Assembly (NCBI GenBank): GCA_002394335.1
Contig: DGTP01000015.1
Span: 62,001-126,000 of the forward strand
Origin: Bacteroidales bacterium UBA4333
Lineage (GTDB): Bacteria > Bacteroidota > Bacteroidia > Bacteroidales > Paludibacteraceae
Reading direction: 5' to 3'
DNA: 64,000 nt
Each line of letters begins with the position of its first letter. The stretch's first letter is position 1. The notes beneath the pieces were generated by a model. The model searched no databases, was not told where the DNA came from, and worked only from the letters and a program-made list of their open reading frames with translations. The translations under genes were made by a program, and so were the position numbers. Below are positions 26,617 through 32,798 of this stretch, piece after piece.

Positions 26617-27942
26617 CGGAAGATAACGTATGTCTCCGTCTATTCTGCTATCCGATGCGTGTACAACAGTAGGCGAGATAACGAAACCGCCGAACTTGCG
26701 AACGCATTTCTGCAAGGATGTAATCGTATATCCTGATGACGATTTGGCTTCTATTGGAATGATGTTATGACGCGACGTGACTGTGTCCTTGCGAATCAGA
26801 AAATCAATCTCCATACGATTATTGGCATCCTCTTTATCGGCGTTGGAATAGAAATATAATTTATGCCCGGCTGCCACCAACATCTGTGCTACAATATTCT
26901 CTATCAACATACCGGCATTCACCTCCAGCTTATCCATAAGCAACTTGCGGTATAATTCGTCACTGACGATTCGCTTCTCATCGAAGGCGTGCGAGATTAG
27001 AAGACCGGTATCTGCCATGTAACATTTGAGCGTTGTACGCTCCATATTCAGCTTCAGACCGATATTTGGAGCTGTAGTATTGTAACAGCAGTTGACAATC
27101 TTTGCATCACTAAGCCACATAAATGCCGTTTCATAATCACGCATACGAGCATCTTTTTTAAGGTCTGCCAAGCGGAACTTTCTCTCGTTGCGCTGTAACT
27201 GAGATGGTATCTCGTCAAACACGCTCTCTACTTTCATCGCCAGCCTTCCGGCATACTTGCGGATGTCGTTGCGATAGATGCTTAGAATGTCGCGTTTAAC
27301 AGCATCAACTTGCTCCAAATCATGTGTTTGAACATATTTCTCCACTGCTTGCGGCATACCTCCTACAATCATATATCGCCGGAACATATCCATAGCCTCG
27401 CGATGAATATCTTTTAGGGGAGCACCGGTAGTGAAATGTTGCTCTATAAACGGCATCAGCGTTTCGTTCCCCATTGCCCAAAGGAACTCTTCAAAATCCA
27501 TAGGATACATCTCAATAGCGCGTTCCTCCGAGGGAATAACAATATTCTTGACATTGCGCTTGATGCTGATGAGCGAACCTGTCTCCAGATAATCGTATCG
27601 CCCATCGGCTACCAGATATTTGATGGCTGCACGTGCTCGTGGGCATAATTGCACCTCGTCAAAGATGATCACTGACTGACGAGGCACTAATTTAACATGA
27701 TAATGCTGCTCTAATAATTCGAAAAAAGTATCCAAATCCTCAATGTAATCATCAAACCATTTTTTTACTCGATTACTGACTTGGTTGAAATCAATGAGAA
27801 TATAAGAGGTATATTCGTTTTTGGCAAATTCCTCAACGATATAGCTCTTGCCTATACGTCTCGCACCTTCAATCAATAGTGCCACCTCTCCTTTTCGGGT
27901 GTTTTTCCAATCTAATAACTGGCTGTAAATCTTACGTTTCAT
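26593..27942 (-). CDS. AAA ATPase with C-terminal DUF4143 (orphan, archaeal-type family)
   Basis: A 449-residue protein of the AAA_14/DUF4143 family. The nucleotide-binding part shows an unusual Walker A, GARRIGKS (26-33), and Walker B IIFDEVQ (92-98), then sensor-like YLETGSLI. The family block MYPMDFEEFLWAMG follows, then RYMIVGGMPQAVEKY. The C-terminal DUF4143 shows MADTGLL, LIENIVAQML and the nuclease-like EIDFLI...IPIEAKSS. The family is widespread as stand-alone genes and its function is unknown. It has its own promoter and a leader with three 35-bp repeats. A second member is at 47983. Confidence 0.9.
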   Translation of the reverse strand: MKRKIYSQLLDWKNTRKGEVALLIEGARRIGKSYIVEEFAKNEYTSYILIDFNQVSNRVKKWFDDYIEDLDTFFELLEQHYHVKLVPRQSVIIFDEVQLCPRARAAIKYLVADGRYDYLETGSLISIKRNVKNIVIPSEERAIEMYPMDFEEFLWAMGNETLMPFIEQHFTTGAPLKDIHREAMDMFRRYMIVGGMPQAVEKYVQTHDLEQVDAVKRDILSIYRNDIRKYAGRLAMKVESVFDEIPSQLQRNERKFRLADLKKDARMRDYETAFMWLSDAKIVNCCYNTTAPNIGLKLNMERTTLKCYMADTGLLISHAFDEKRIVSDELYRKLLMDKLEVNAGMLIENIVAQMLVAAGHKLYFYSNADKEDANNRMEIDFLIRKDTVTSRHNIIPIEAKSSSGYTITSLQKCVRKFGGFVISPTVVHASDSRIDGDIRYLPLYMVPLF

Positions 27943-28028
27943 GATCTATCATACACATTTTCTATGACCAAAAAAGTGCATTTCAATACACATTTTCCAG
28001 GACTGAGGAATTGTGTTTCACTACACAT
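27939..28028 (-). CDS. Candidate 29-residue leader peptide upstream of the ATPase
   Basis: An ATG inside the promoter-distal repeat (28028) opens a 29-codon frame (starts MCSETQFLSPG, ends NVYDRS) whose TGA overlaps the ATPase ATG as ATGA. The predicted transcript start is only about 13 bases upstream. Each of the three repeats carries ATG-TGT, giving three nested MC-starting frames of 29, 14 and 8 codons. It may be a translation-coupling leader or chance; no conservation data are available. Confidence 0.35.
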   Translation of the reverse strand: MCSETQFLSPGKCVLKCTFLVIENVYDRS

Positions 28029-28032
28029 TTTC
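27941..28032 (-). repeat. Three 35-bp direct repeats in the ATPase leader
   Basis: TACACATTTTC occurs at 27952, 27987 and 28022, exactly 35 bases apart. The two distal units share a longer core (TTTCA, one base, TACACATTTTC). They lie wholly between the promoter (28048-28078) and the start codon, with the proximal unit touching the ATG. GTGT and ACAC within the core form a small inverted repeat. Confidence 0.85.
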
Positions 28033-28047
28033 GACCTTTTGACGTTG

Positions 28048-28078
28048 CAAAAGTACTACTTTTATTTGAAATATACAA
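28048..28078 (-). promoter_or_regulatory. Promoter for the AAA/DUF4143 ATPase gene
   Basis: On the minus strand TTG (28078-28076) and TACTTTTG (28055-28048) are 20 bases apart. It is a one-base variant of TAnnTTTG spacing rules with an otherwise normal layout. Confidence 0.7.
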
Positions 28079-28184
28079 ATTTTGAGGTAAAAAAGTGTAG
28101 ATTTTTTTACTTTCCGCCTGCTTCATAACAAAAAAACAACAATTCTAAGTCTAAAAAATAGACTTTTATTGAGAAAATTTTCCG

Positions 28185-28192
28185 TACCTTTG
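28185..28192 (+). promoter_or_regulatory. Possible promoter (-7 element) for the first small-gene cassette
   Basis: TACCTTTG at 28185-28192 is a good -7 box and is followed by GCA, as in the other promoters. No TTG lies at the normal 20-base distance, so it is weaker. It would give a leader of more than 300 bases before the first cassette gene. Confidence 0.5.
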
Positions 28193-28199
28193 CACTCGC

Positions 28200-28515
28200 T
28201 TACGTTAAGGCTCATTACGACTCGCGGCTCGACCGCTCGATGGAAACTCGCCTTACGCTACGCTCTCCCCACCGGGTGCACTGCGTTAGCGCCCGTCGGG
28301 GACCCAAGAATAGCGATAAAAGAAAGCCGATAAAAGCATACGGCGAAGCAGATCGTTAGAGGCTTGCTTTGAAAAAGAAAGCCGATAAAAGAAAAGAAGC
28401 AAAAGAAACAAAAGAAAATTAAAAAAGAAAAACTCCACCACAGCCCTTTGGGCTGTAGCCACAGTCCTTAGGACTGTAGAGACACATACGTGTGGCGGAC
28501 TAAATTATTTATTTT
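28200..28515. other. Long leader of the first cassette with GC-rich hairpins
   Basis: There is no convincing gene. It holds the GC-rich palindrome at 28262-28312 (shared with 59775-59825), the right arm of a 20-bp inverted repeat (28337-28356), an A/G-rich tract (28365-28430, resembling 61060-61095 inverted), and three small perfect hairpins: CAGCCC-TTT-GGGCTG, CAGTCCTTAGGACTG and CACATACGTGTG, between 28440 and 28495. Confidence 0.6.
28337..28356. repeat. Right arm of the 20-bp perfect inverted repeat
   Basis: It is the reverse complement of 26248-26267. Confidence 0.7.
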
Positions 28516-28878
28516 ATGGAACATTTATTTTATGATTTCTGGCGGCTCTATGCCCCGCAACCGGAGTACCGCAACCGTTACCGCGCTTGCGAGAAACTGT
28601 GGAACGACATGGAGGACTCCCGCCGCAGGCGGATCCTCTATCACCTCCAAACAGAGCAATCCCCTTCCGGCGAACCCAAACCCCACACCGCCAACCCCTA
28701 TTTCTACCTCATCCGTGCCGACCCGCAACCGCAATGGCTGACTCCTGTGCAAGTAGGCAATGCACTGGCTAAACATGTCCCCTTGGCAGTGGCACTGGAT
28801 CCCACCACGAAAACCTACAAAACTTGCACCCGTATCGATGCGGATGCATATGGTCTGACTATTCATCATATAATGTAA
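28516..28878 (+). CDS. Cassette copy 1, gene 1: small protein of unknown function
   Basis: A 120-residue protein (MEHLFYDFWRLYAPQPE). The first part is helical and rich in Arg (RYRACEKLWNDMEDSRRRRILYHL); then PNPYFYLIRADPQPQWL and a C-terminal KTCTRIDADAYGL. It corresponds in position and layout to the 107-residue protein at 60657-60980: aromatic start, short charged helix with CE.LW or CASLL, a YHL or YQS segment, PYFYL or PYRAI, and a basic strand at the end. The two have clearly diverged. No signal, membrane segment or known motif is seen. It lies 3 bases before the next gene. Confidence 0.65.
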   Translation: MEHLFYDFWRLYAPQPEYRNRYRACEKLWNDMEDSRRRRILYHLQTEQSPSGEPKPHTANPYFYLIRADPQPQWLTPVQVGNALAKHVPLAVALDPTTKTYKTCTRIDADAYGLTIHHIM

Positions 28879-28881
28879 ACT

Positions 28882-29172
28882 ATGGCTAAATTTGAACTAG
28901 ACAAATCATTTGGTATCACATCCCTTTCCGGCAAACTCGGAGGTGTGGTCTACCGTACCCTCAAATCCGGCAAATTTATTGCTACTTCCCCTTCCAGACC
29001 CCGTTCGAATGCTCCTTCTGCTGCCGAACTTGCTGCAAGAAAGACTTTTTCACGCATAGCTTCAGAAGTGGCGCGAAGAATGCGAGCCGGAGACAAACGC
29101 CCCAAAAGCATCATCTGGCAAGAAGTGAATTTAGAACTGAATAAGGGGCAAGTCAGAGGCATGTCAGAGTAA
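28882..29172 (+). CDS. Cassette copy 1, gene 2: small basic protein, distant relative of gene 5
   Basis: A 96-residue basic protein (MAKFELDKSFGITSLSGKLGG). It follows the same plan as the 130-residue protein at 29927: an N-terminal GI.S.SGKL-like stretch, a basic strand region with KFIATSPSRPRSN, a long helix (AAELAARKTFSRIASEVARRM) and a C-terminal KSIIWQEV. The two are probably distant paralogues. The function is unknown; a DNA-binding or phage-structural role is possible from charge and fold-like pattern, but I see no diagnostic motif. In copy 2 this slot is filled by an unrelated 59-residue protein. Confidence 0.65.
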   Translation: MAKFELDKSFGITSLSGKLGGVVYRTLKSGKFIATSPSRPRSNAPSAAELAARKTFSRIASEVARRMRAGDKRPKSIIWQEVNLELNKGQVRGMSE

Positions 29173-29198
29173 AGTAAGAGGCAACTCGTGGTTATTTT

Positions 29199-29420
29199 AT
29201 GAAAAATCAGAAAAAAATCAAGTTGGCAGATCTGCGTGAGCGTCTGCAATCGCGTCTGCATTATGACGATCCGGAGTACGCGTTCGGAGTGCTGCTGTAC
29301 GGATGGTGCAAGCACCGCAAGCATCGTACCAACTGGCTGAGCGATGTCAAGCGTCGCGGATGGCTGAGTCTTGCCATGGCACGCGATTTTGCGGCGTACT
29401 GCGGGTACATGTTTATCTAA
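29199..29420 (+). CDS. Cassette copy 1, gene 3: 73-residue conserved small protein
   Basis: A 73-residue basic protein (MKNQKKIKLADLRERLQSRL). It is almost identical to the protein at 60178-60399, with differences mainly in the first 13 residues and at three later sites. The centre is HYDDPEYAFGVLLYGWCKHR, then NWLSDVKRRGW and MARDFAAYCGYMFI. No family is recognised. Strong conservation between copies, in contrast to genes 1 and 2, suggests either recent duplication of this part or selection. Confidence 0.75.
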   Translation: MKNQKKIKLADLRERLQSRLHYDDPEYAFGVLLYGWCKHRKHRTNWLSDVKRRGWLSLAMARDFAAYCGYMFI

Positions 29421-29455
29421 AAACACTTTCAAAGGTGGTTCGCGGAGGCGGAAAT

Positions 29456-29486
29456 TTGCCCGTTTCATAAAAAAGCAGTACCTTTG
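29456..29486 (+). promoter_or_regulatory. Internal promoter of cassette copy 1
   Basis: TTG at 29456-29458 and TACCTTTG at 29479-29486, 20 bases apart. The same promoter is in copy 2 at 60112-60142 (minus). It drives the lipoprotein gene and probably gene 5. Confidence 0.85.
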
Positions 29487-29492
29487 CACCGG

Positions 29493-29607
29493 ATTTGAGA
29501 GATAAAATAATGAACCATCGGGGCGTTTGTCGCTTCCTTCTCAGTCTCAATGGTTCAAAAAGGAAGGACTCAGATCCCACGCGTGTAAAAGCAAAACCTA
29601 AACCAAG
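29493..29607 (+). promoter_or_regulatory. Conserved structured leader (candidate pseudoknot) of the small lipoprotein gene
   Basis: The ~115-base leader is nearly identical in both cassette copies. TGAACCAT (29511-29518) pairs with ATGGTTCA (29550-29557). CTTCCTT (29533-29539), in the loop of that stem, pairs with AAGGAAG (29560-29566) just after it. The two helices interlock as an H-type pseudoknot, or are alternatives. It could be a riboregulator or a stability element. Confidence 0.55.
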
Positions 29608-29772
29608 ATGAAGAAAATTGTAATTTTTGCGTTCCTTGTGAGCGCAGTGGGATTAGCCTCCTGTACGGCAACAAGAGTGGTGACGACCACGGCAAGCTAT
29701 GTGCAGCACGGCGACACAACCACCACCATCATGACCAAGACCACGGAAACCTACCGTGGCGAGAAACAGTAA
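29608..29772 (+). CDS. Cassette copy 1, gene 4: 54-residue lipoprotein
   Basis: A 54-residue peptide with a lipoprotein signal: MKKIVIFAFLVSAVGLASC, with the lipobox Cys at residue 19. The mature part of about 35 residues is very rich in Thr (VVTTTASYVQ, DTTTTIMTKTTE) and ends in YRGEKQ. It is entropy-lysis-like in size, but no activity is known. The copy at 59823-59990 is identical through residue 47 and then diverges (ERYEGTRER). Confidence 0.8.
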   Translation: MKKIVIFAFLVSAVGLASCTATRVVTTTASYVQHGDTTTTIMTKTTETYRGEKQ

Positions 29773-29926
29773 ACCTAATTATTAACTATTTTCCCCCTCA
29801 CGGCGTAGGGGTTCGAACAGCAAGAAAGTCTTTCAGGTCGCAGACCGGTCTTTCAGTGAAACGGTCTTACAGCGATAGCGGTCTTTCAGTCCGCAGGACG
29901 GTCTGTTCGGCAAACGCCGAACGCAA
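29773..29926 (+). promoter_or_regulatory. Leader of gene 5 with repeated CGGTC units and a start-proximal hairpin
   Basis: CGGTC units recur at 29856, 29869 and 29898 region (spaced 13-20 bases) with CTTTCAG or CTTACAG between. A perfect hairpin, GTTCGGC-AAAC-GCCGAAC (29905-29922), ends 4 bases before the ATG at 29927. The same arrangement is in copy 2 (59195-59310). It could limit ribosome access. Confidence 0.5.
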
Positions 29927-30319
29927 ATGGCAATTATGAAAGTAGGCCCCGCAGGTATCGAGACCATCAGCGGAGCACTGAAACGACCGAAGAAACAGAA
30001 CGGTCACAACCACGGCAACTATCTGGTAGCCACCCACCGCATAGCGGTAAGTTCCAACCCCAACTGTCAGCGTGTGTATTCCTTTACTGCTGAGCGCTAC
30101 AACCGTTCAACCGAACCGACCGCACGCGAGTTGGAGATCCGCGCACGCTTCACGGCTGTGCAGGCGATGGTGAAAGCACGTGCCAAGGATCTGTCGAAGA
30201 TGGCAGCCGACCAGGAGGCGTTCAACGCACAGAAAGACACCGCCGGCGGCAAGACCACGATGCGCGCGTACTTGTGGTTAGTCTGTGGGCAGGAATATGA
30301 TTCCGCACACCAAGGCTAA
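29927..30319 (+). CDS. Cassette copy 1, gene 5: 130-residue basic protein of unknown function
   Basis: A 130-residue protein (MAIMKVGPAGIETISGALKR); ATG 29936 (MKVGPAG) is an alternative start. Layout: Gly-rich start, KNGHNHGNYLVATHR strand region, CQRVYSFTAERYNRS, a long helix (ELEIRARFTAVQAMVKARAKD), and a C-terminal TTMRAYLWLVCGQEYD. It shares this plan with gene 2. It is nearly identical to the protein at 58805-59194, differing mostly in the last ten residues. I recall such proteins as lineage-specific hypotheticals in Bacteroidales; function unknown. A conserved hairpin element follows. Confidence 0.75.
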   Translation: MAIMKVGPAGIETISGALKRPKKQNGHNHGNYLVATHRIAVSSNPNCQRVYSFTAERYNRSTEPTARELEIRARFTAVQAMVKARAKDLSKMAADQEAFNAQKDTAGGKTTMRAYLWLVCGQEYDSAHQG

Positions 30320-30321
30320 CC

Positions 30322-30425
30322 ATGGGGTCCCCGAGGATTTCCAATCCTTGGGGAGAGCGGAGCTGCCCCGAGTATTTACTACCTGAACGGAGTTTAGGTA
30401 CTTATACGAGGGGTTAGCCCGCGAT
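30322..30425. repeat. Conserved 3' hairpin element of cassette copy 1
   Basis: About 105 bases nearly identical to 58690-58800 (inverted). CCGAGGATT and AATCCTTGG form one hairpin, and CCCCGAGTATTTACTACCTGAA with TTTAGGTACTTATACGAGGGG form a longer imperfect one. It directly follows gene 5 in both copies, so it travels with the cassette. Confidence 0.7.
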
Positions 30426-30435
30426 GCGCAGGGCT

Positions 30436-30570
30436 GACGAAAGTACGAAGGACGGATGTACGATGTACGAAGGATTTACGAAGGGGAGAAAGGACGAAGG
30501 TCTGAAAATCGTACATTACCGCGAAGCGCCAAATCGTAAATAAATCGTACATCGTACATCAATAAATCGT
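30436..30570. repeat. GTACGA-rich repeat
   Basis: Repeated GTACGAAGG, GGATGTACGATGTACGAAGG and its inverse ATCGTACATCGTACATC form a long inverted arrangement around GCGAAGCGCC. Related copies are at 47450-47580 and 58535-58660, and short coding pieces at 17776-17812, 25917-25951 and 32876-32907. No gene here. Confidence 0.75.
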
Positions 30571-30582
30571 AAATAAACACAG

Positions 30583-30610
30583 AAAAACTGCTCCGGTTGG
30601 GGCGGTTTTT
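30583..30610 (+). terminator. Bidirectional terminator
   Basis: AAAAACTGCTCC and GGGGCGGTTTTT form a stem around GGTT, with A and T runs on both sides. Near-identical hairpins are at 47408-47436 and 58484-58511, each next to a GTACGA repeat. Confidence 0.8.
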
Positions 30611-30621
30611 CCGTGTTTTAT

Positions 30622-30652
30622 TTGCATATGTGAGAAAAATGTAGTAAATTTG
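30622..30652 (+). promoter_or_regulatory. Promoter for the amidase gene
   Basis: TTG at 30622-30624 (in TTGCATATGTG) and TAAATTTG at 30645-30652, 20 bases apart, 14 bases before the ATG. Confidence 0.8.
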
Positions 30653-30665
30653 CAGCCTGATTATA

Positions 30666-32798
30666 ATGCGAACGAATATAACAAACGGAACAAGCATGCA
30701 CTTTAATCCATCCATCCGGCAACTGTCACGGCGGGTAGCTGCGCTTGCGGCAGCCCTGTGGTGCTGTGTCATGCCGGTGCTCCACGCCGGCACCCCCGCC
30801 GCTGAATACACCGCCTGCGGAATGCTGGACAAGCATATCGCACTCGCCCCCTCCCACGGGATGTATTACAACCGCGAGCAGCAGTTATGGCGATGGCAAC
30901 GCGCCACCATGTGGACTACGGTGGAGGATGTCTATACCACGGAGTATGTCAAACAGATCGCCACGATGATCGAGAACGCGGGCGGCACCGTCTATCAGCC
31001 CCGCCCCCGGCTCAACGGACAAGACTATGTCATCCGTAACGGGCAAGGCGTCTTTGTCCCCTGCGGAGGTGCATACGAGAAAGGGCGTAGCGGTCTGCCC
31101 CGCTGGGCTGAGTGCGCCCGCGAATGGCTGGAACATGCAGGCTACCCCGACAGCATCTATGATGTCTATCAGGGGCAGAACGACTACCGGGCGGACATGA
31201 TGAGCCGCGGCAGATGGGTCAACTACCTGCGCTACGACTTGGGCGTGCCCATAGACGCCTTCCTCGCGCTGCACACCGACGGTATCTCGGACAAAGCCAA
31301 CGAAGCCGTCATCGGTTCGCTTGCAATCTACTACACCACCGGCGAGAACGGCAAGAAAGTGTTCCCCACGGGAGAGTCGCGCAATGTGAACCGAGAGATA
31401 GCGCTCATGGTACAGAAACAGATAGACGATGACATCCGTGCCAAATACGGCGAGCGGTGGGTGAGCCGCGGCATGAGAGACGCCAACTACGCCGAAGCCA
31501 GAGTGCCCGACGTGCCGACGGTGCTGATCGAACTGCTGAGCCATAAGAACATGCCGGACATGCGGTTGGGACTGGATCCCAAGTTCAGGTTCGACGCCGC
31601 AAGGGCGGTTTACAAGGGTCTCCTCCGGTTTGTACACAGCCGTGACGGGGAAGAGGTGGTGGTGCAGCCCCTGCCGGTGAAAGACTGCGCCGTCGAGCGG
31701 CAGGGCGCCGACTCGGTCGCCCTCCGGTGGCACGGAGTGGAGGATCCTCTCGAAGAGACCGCCAGCCCCACCTATTATATCGTATATACGCGTGAGAACG
31801 AAGGCGAATGGCACCCCCACCGGGTTGCCGACACCACCGTCTATATCCACCAAGCCGTCCGCGGATGCCGGTACGACTACTATGTCGTGGCAGGCAATGA
31901 CGGCGGCGTGAGTTACCCCTCGGAGACACTCTCCGCTTATCTGGCACCGCTGGACAACGGACACGAACCGCCGATGGTGATGATCGTCAACGGCTTCAAC
32001 CACACCGGTGCCCCGGAATGGTTCGCCGGCGGACAGTATGCCGGCATCGTGCCGGGTACCTACGGCGTGGAAGAAGGACTGAGCTGCGCCTATATAGGCG
32101 ACCAGATGATATACGACCGCGGCCTGGACTGGACGGACGACGACAACTGCGGTTTCGGCATGTGCTACCGCGATTTTCAGGGACTGACGATGGGTAACAC
32201 CCACGACTACCCCACCCTCCACGGACGGCTTCTGGCGCAGATGGGCTGTTCGTACATGAGCGCCAACGCCACCGCCATAGAGGAGCTGAGCACCGCCTAT
32301 TGGGCAACGGATATCATCCTCGGCAAGCACAAGAGCGGGCATGGGGGGAGCGTGATCAGCAGGGGACTGCAACAAGCCCTGACACAATACCTCCGTCTGG
32401 GCGGCACGGTGCTTGTCTCCGGCAGCTATATAGGTTCGGGGATGACAAGCAAAAGCGACAAACGCTGGGCGGAGCAGCAGCTGCACTTCCGTCTGCGCGC
32501 ACCCAAAGCCACCACCCGCGGCACCATGACACCCACCCACCGCCTCTTGGGCGACAGACCTATCACCCTCTGGCAGAAACCCCATCCTGACCATCTCTTC
32601 GCCGAAGCACCGGAGAGCCTCGAAGCATGCAAGGGCGGCGAACGGCTGGGACTGTACGACGACATGCGGATCTCTTTCGGCGTGGCAAGCAGGAACAGCA
32701 TTGTCTATGGCTTCCCGATAGAGTGCAGCCCCGATTTCGAGAGACTGTACAAAGCATCCGTCACCTATCTGATTGAACAACAAAGAACAAACAAATAA
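30666..32798 (+). CDS. Secreted N-acetylmuramoyl-L-alanine amidase (Amidase_3) with fibronectin-like and C-terminal domains
   Basis: A 710-residue enzyme expected to cut the amide between muramic acid and the stem peptide. A signal lies at about 19-42 (VAALAAALWCCVMPVLHAG). The zinc-amidase part shows ALAPSHGMYYN (H64), LALHTDGISD and VPTVLIELLSHKN with the catalytic-type Glu. The first motif is degenerate compared with DPGHGG. Residues ~330-420 form a fibronectin type III-like domain. The last ~290 residues (VMIVNGFNHTGAPEW, LLAQMGCSYMSANATAIEE, GTVLVSGSYIGSGM) are seen in similar Bacteroidales proteins, sometimes called golvesin- or xanthan-lyase-like. Its stop shares a base with the rlmD start. 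Confidence 0.82.
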   Translation: MRTNITNGTSMHFNPSIRQLSRRVAALAAALWCCVMPVLHAGTPAAEYTACGMLDKHIALAPSHGMYYNREQQLWRWQRATMWTTVEDVYTTEYVKQIATMIENAGGTVYQPRPRLNGQDYVIRNGQGVFVPCGGAYEKGRSGLPRWAECAREWLEHAGYPDSIYDVYQGQNDYRADMMSRGRWVNYLRYDLGVPIDAFLALHTDGISDKANEAVIGSLAIYYTTGENGKKVFPTGESRNVNREIALMVQKQIDDDIRAKYGERWVSRGMRDANYAEARVPDVPTVLIELLSHKNMPDMRLGLDPKFRFDAARAVYKGLLRFVHSRDGEEVVVQPLPVKDCAVERQGADSVALRWHGVEDPLEETASPTYYIVYTRENEGEWHPHRVADTTVYIHQAVRGCRYDYYVVAGNDGGVSYPSETLSAYLAPLDNGHEPPMVMIVNGFNHTGAPEWFAGGQYAGIVPGTYGVEEGLSCAYIGDQMIYDRGLDWTDDDNCGFGMCYRDFQGLTMGNTHDYPTLHGRLLAQMGCSYMSANATAIEELSTAYWATDIILGKHKSGHGGSVISRGLQQALTQYLRLGGTVLVSGSYIGSGMTSKSDKRWAEQQLHFRLRAPKATTRGTMTPTHRLLGDRPITLWQKPHPDHLFAEAPESLEACKGGERLGLYDDMRISFGVASRNSIVYGFPIECSPDFERLYKASVTYLIEQQRTNK

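Noticed and set aside
26593..27942. AAA/DUF4143 ATPase as a transposition or restriction protein
   Set aside because: The family has a nuclease-like end and is often carried on accessory DNA, but no partner transposase, methylase or specificity gene is adjacent. I keep it as an ATPase of unknown function.
27941..28032. Three evenly spaced repeats could suggest a CRISPR array
   Set aside because: The repeated core is 11-20 bases with only 13-24 bases between copies, three units, next to a promoter and start codon, and no cas genes in the window. The same holds for 47895-47982.
28240..28356. 38-codon frame METRLTLRSPHRVH in the cassette leader, with similar residues in a plus-strand frame at 59733
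   Set aside because: The shared residues only reflect the GC-rich DNA palindrome; the flanks do not match, and in copy 2 the repeat lies antisense to a gene end. Treated as non-coding.
29608..29772. Small lipoprotein as an entericidin-type antitoxin or toxin
   Set aside because: Size and lipobox fit, but the mature Thr-rich part does not resemble entericidins, and both copies lack a paired partner gene of that kind.
30885..32783. 632-codon open frame on the minus strand opposite the amidase gene
   Set aside because: It is the shadow of a high-G+C coding gene on the plus strand. The plus-strand product has amidase motifs and a promoter; the minus product is low-quality with no recognised motif.
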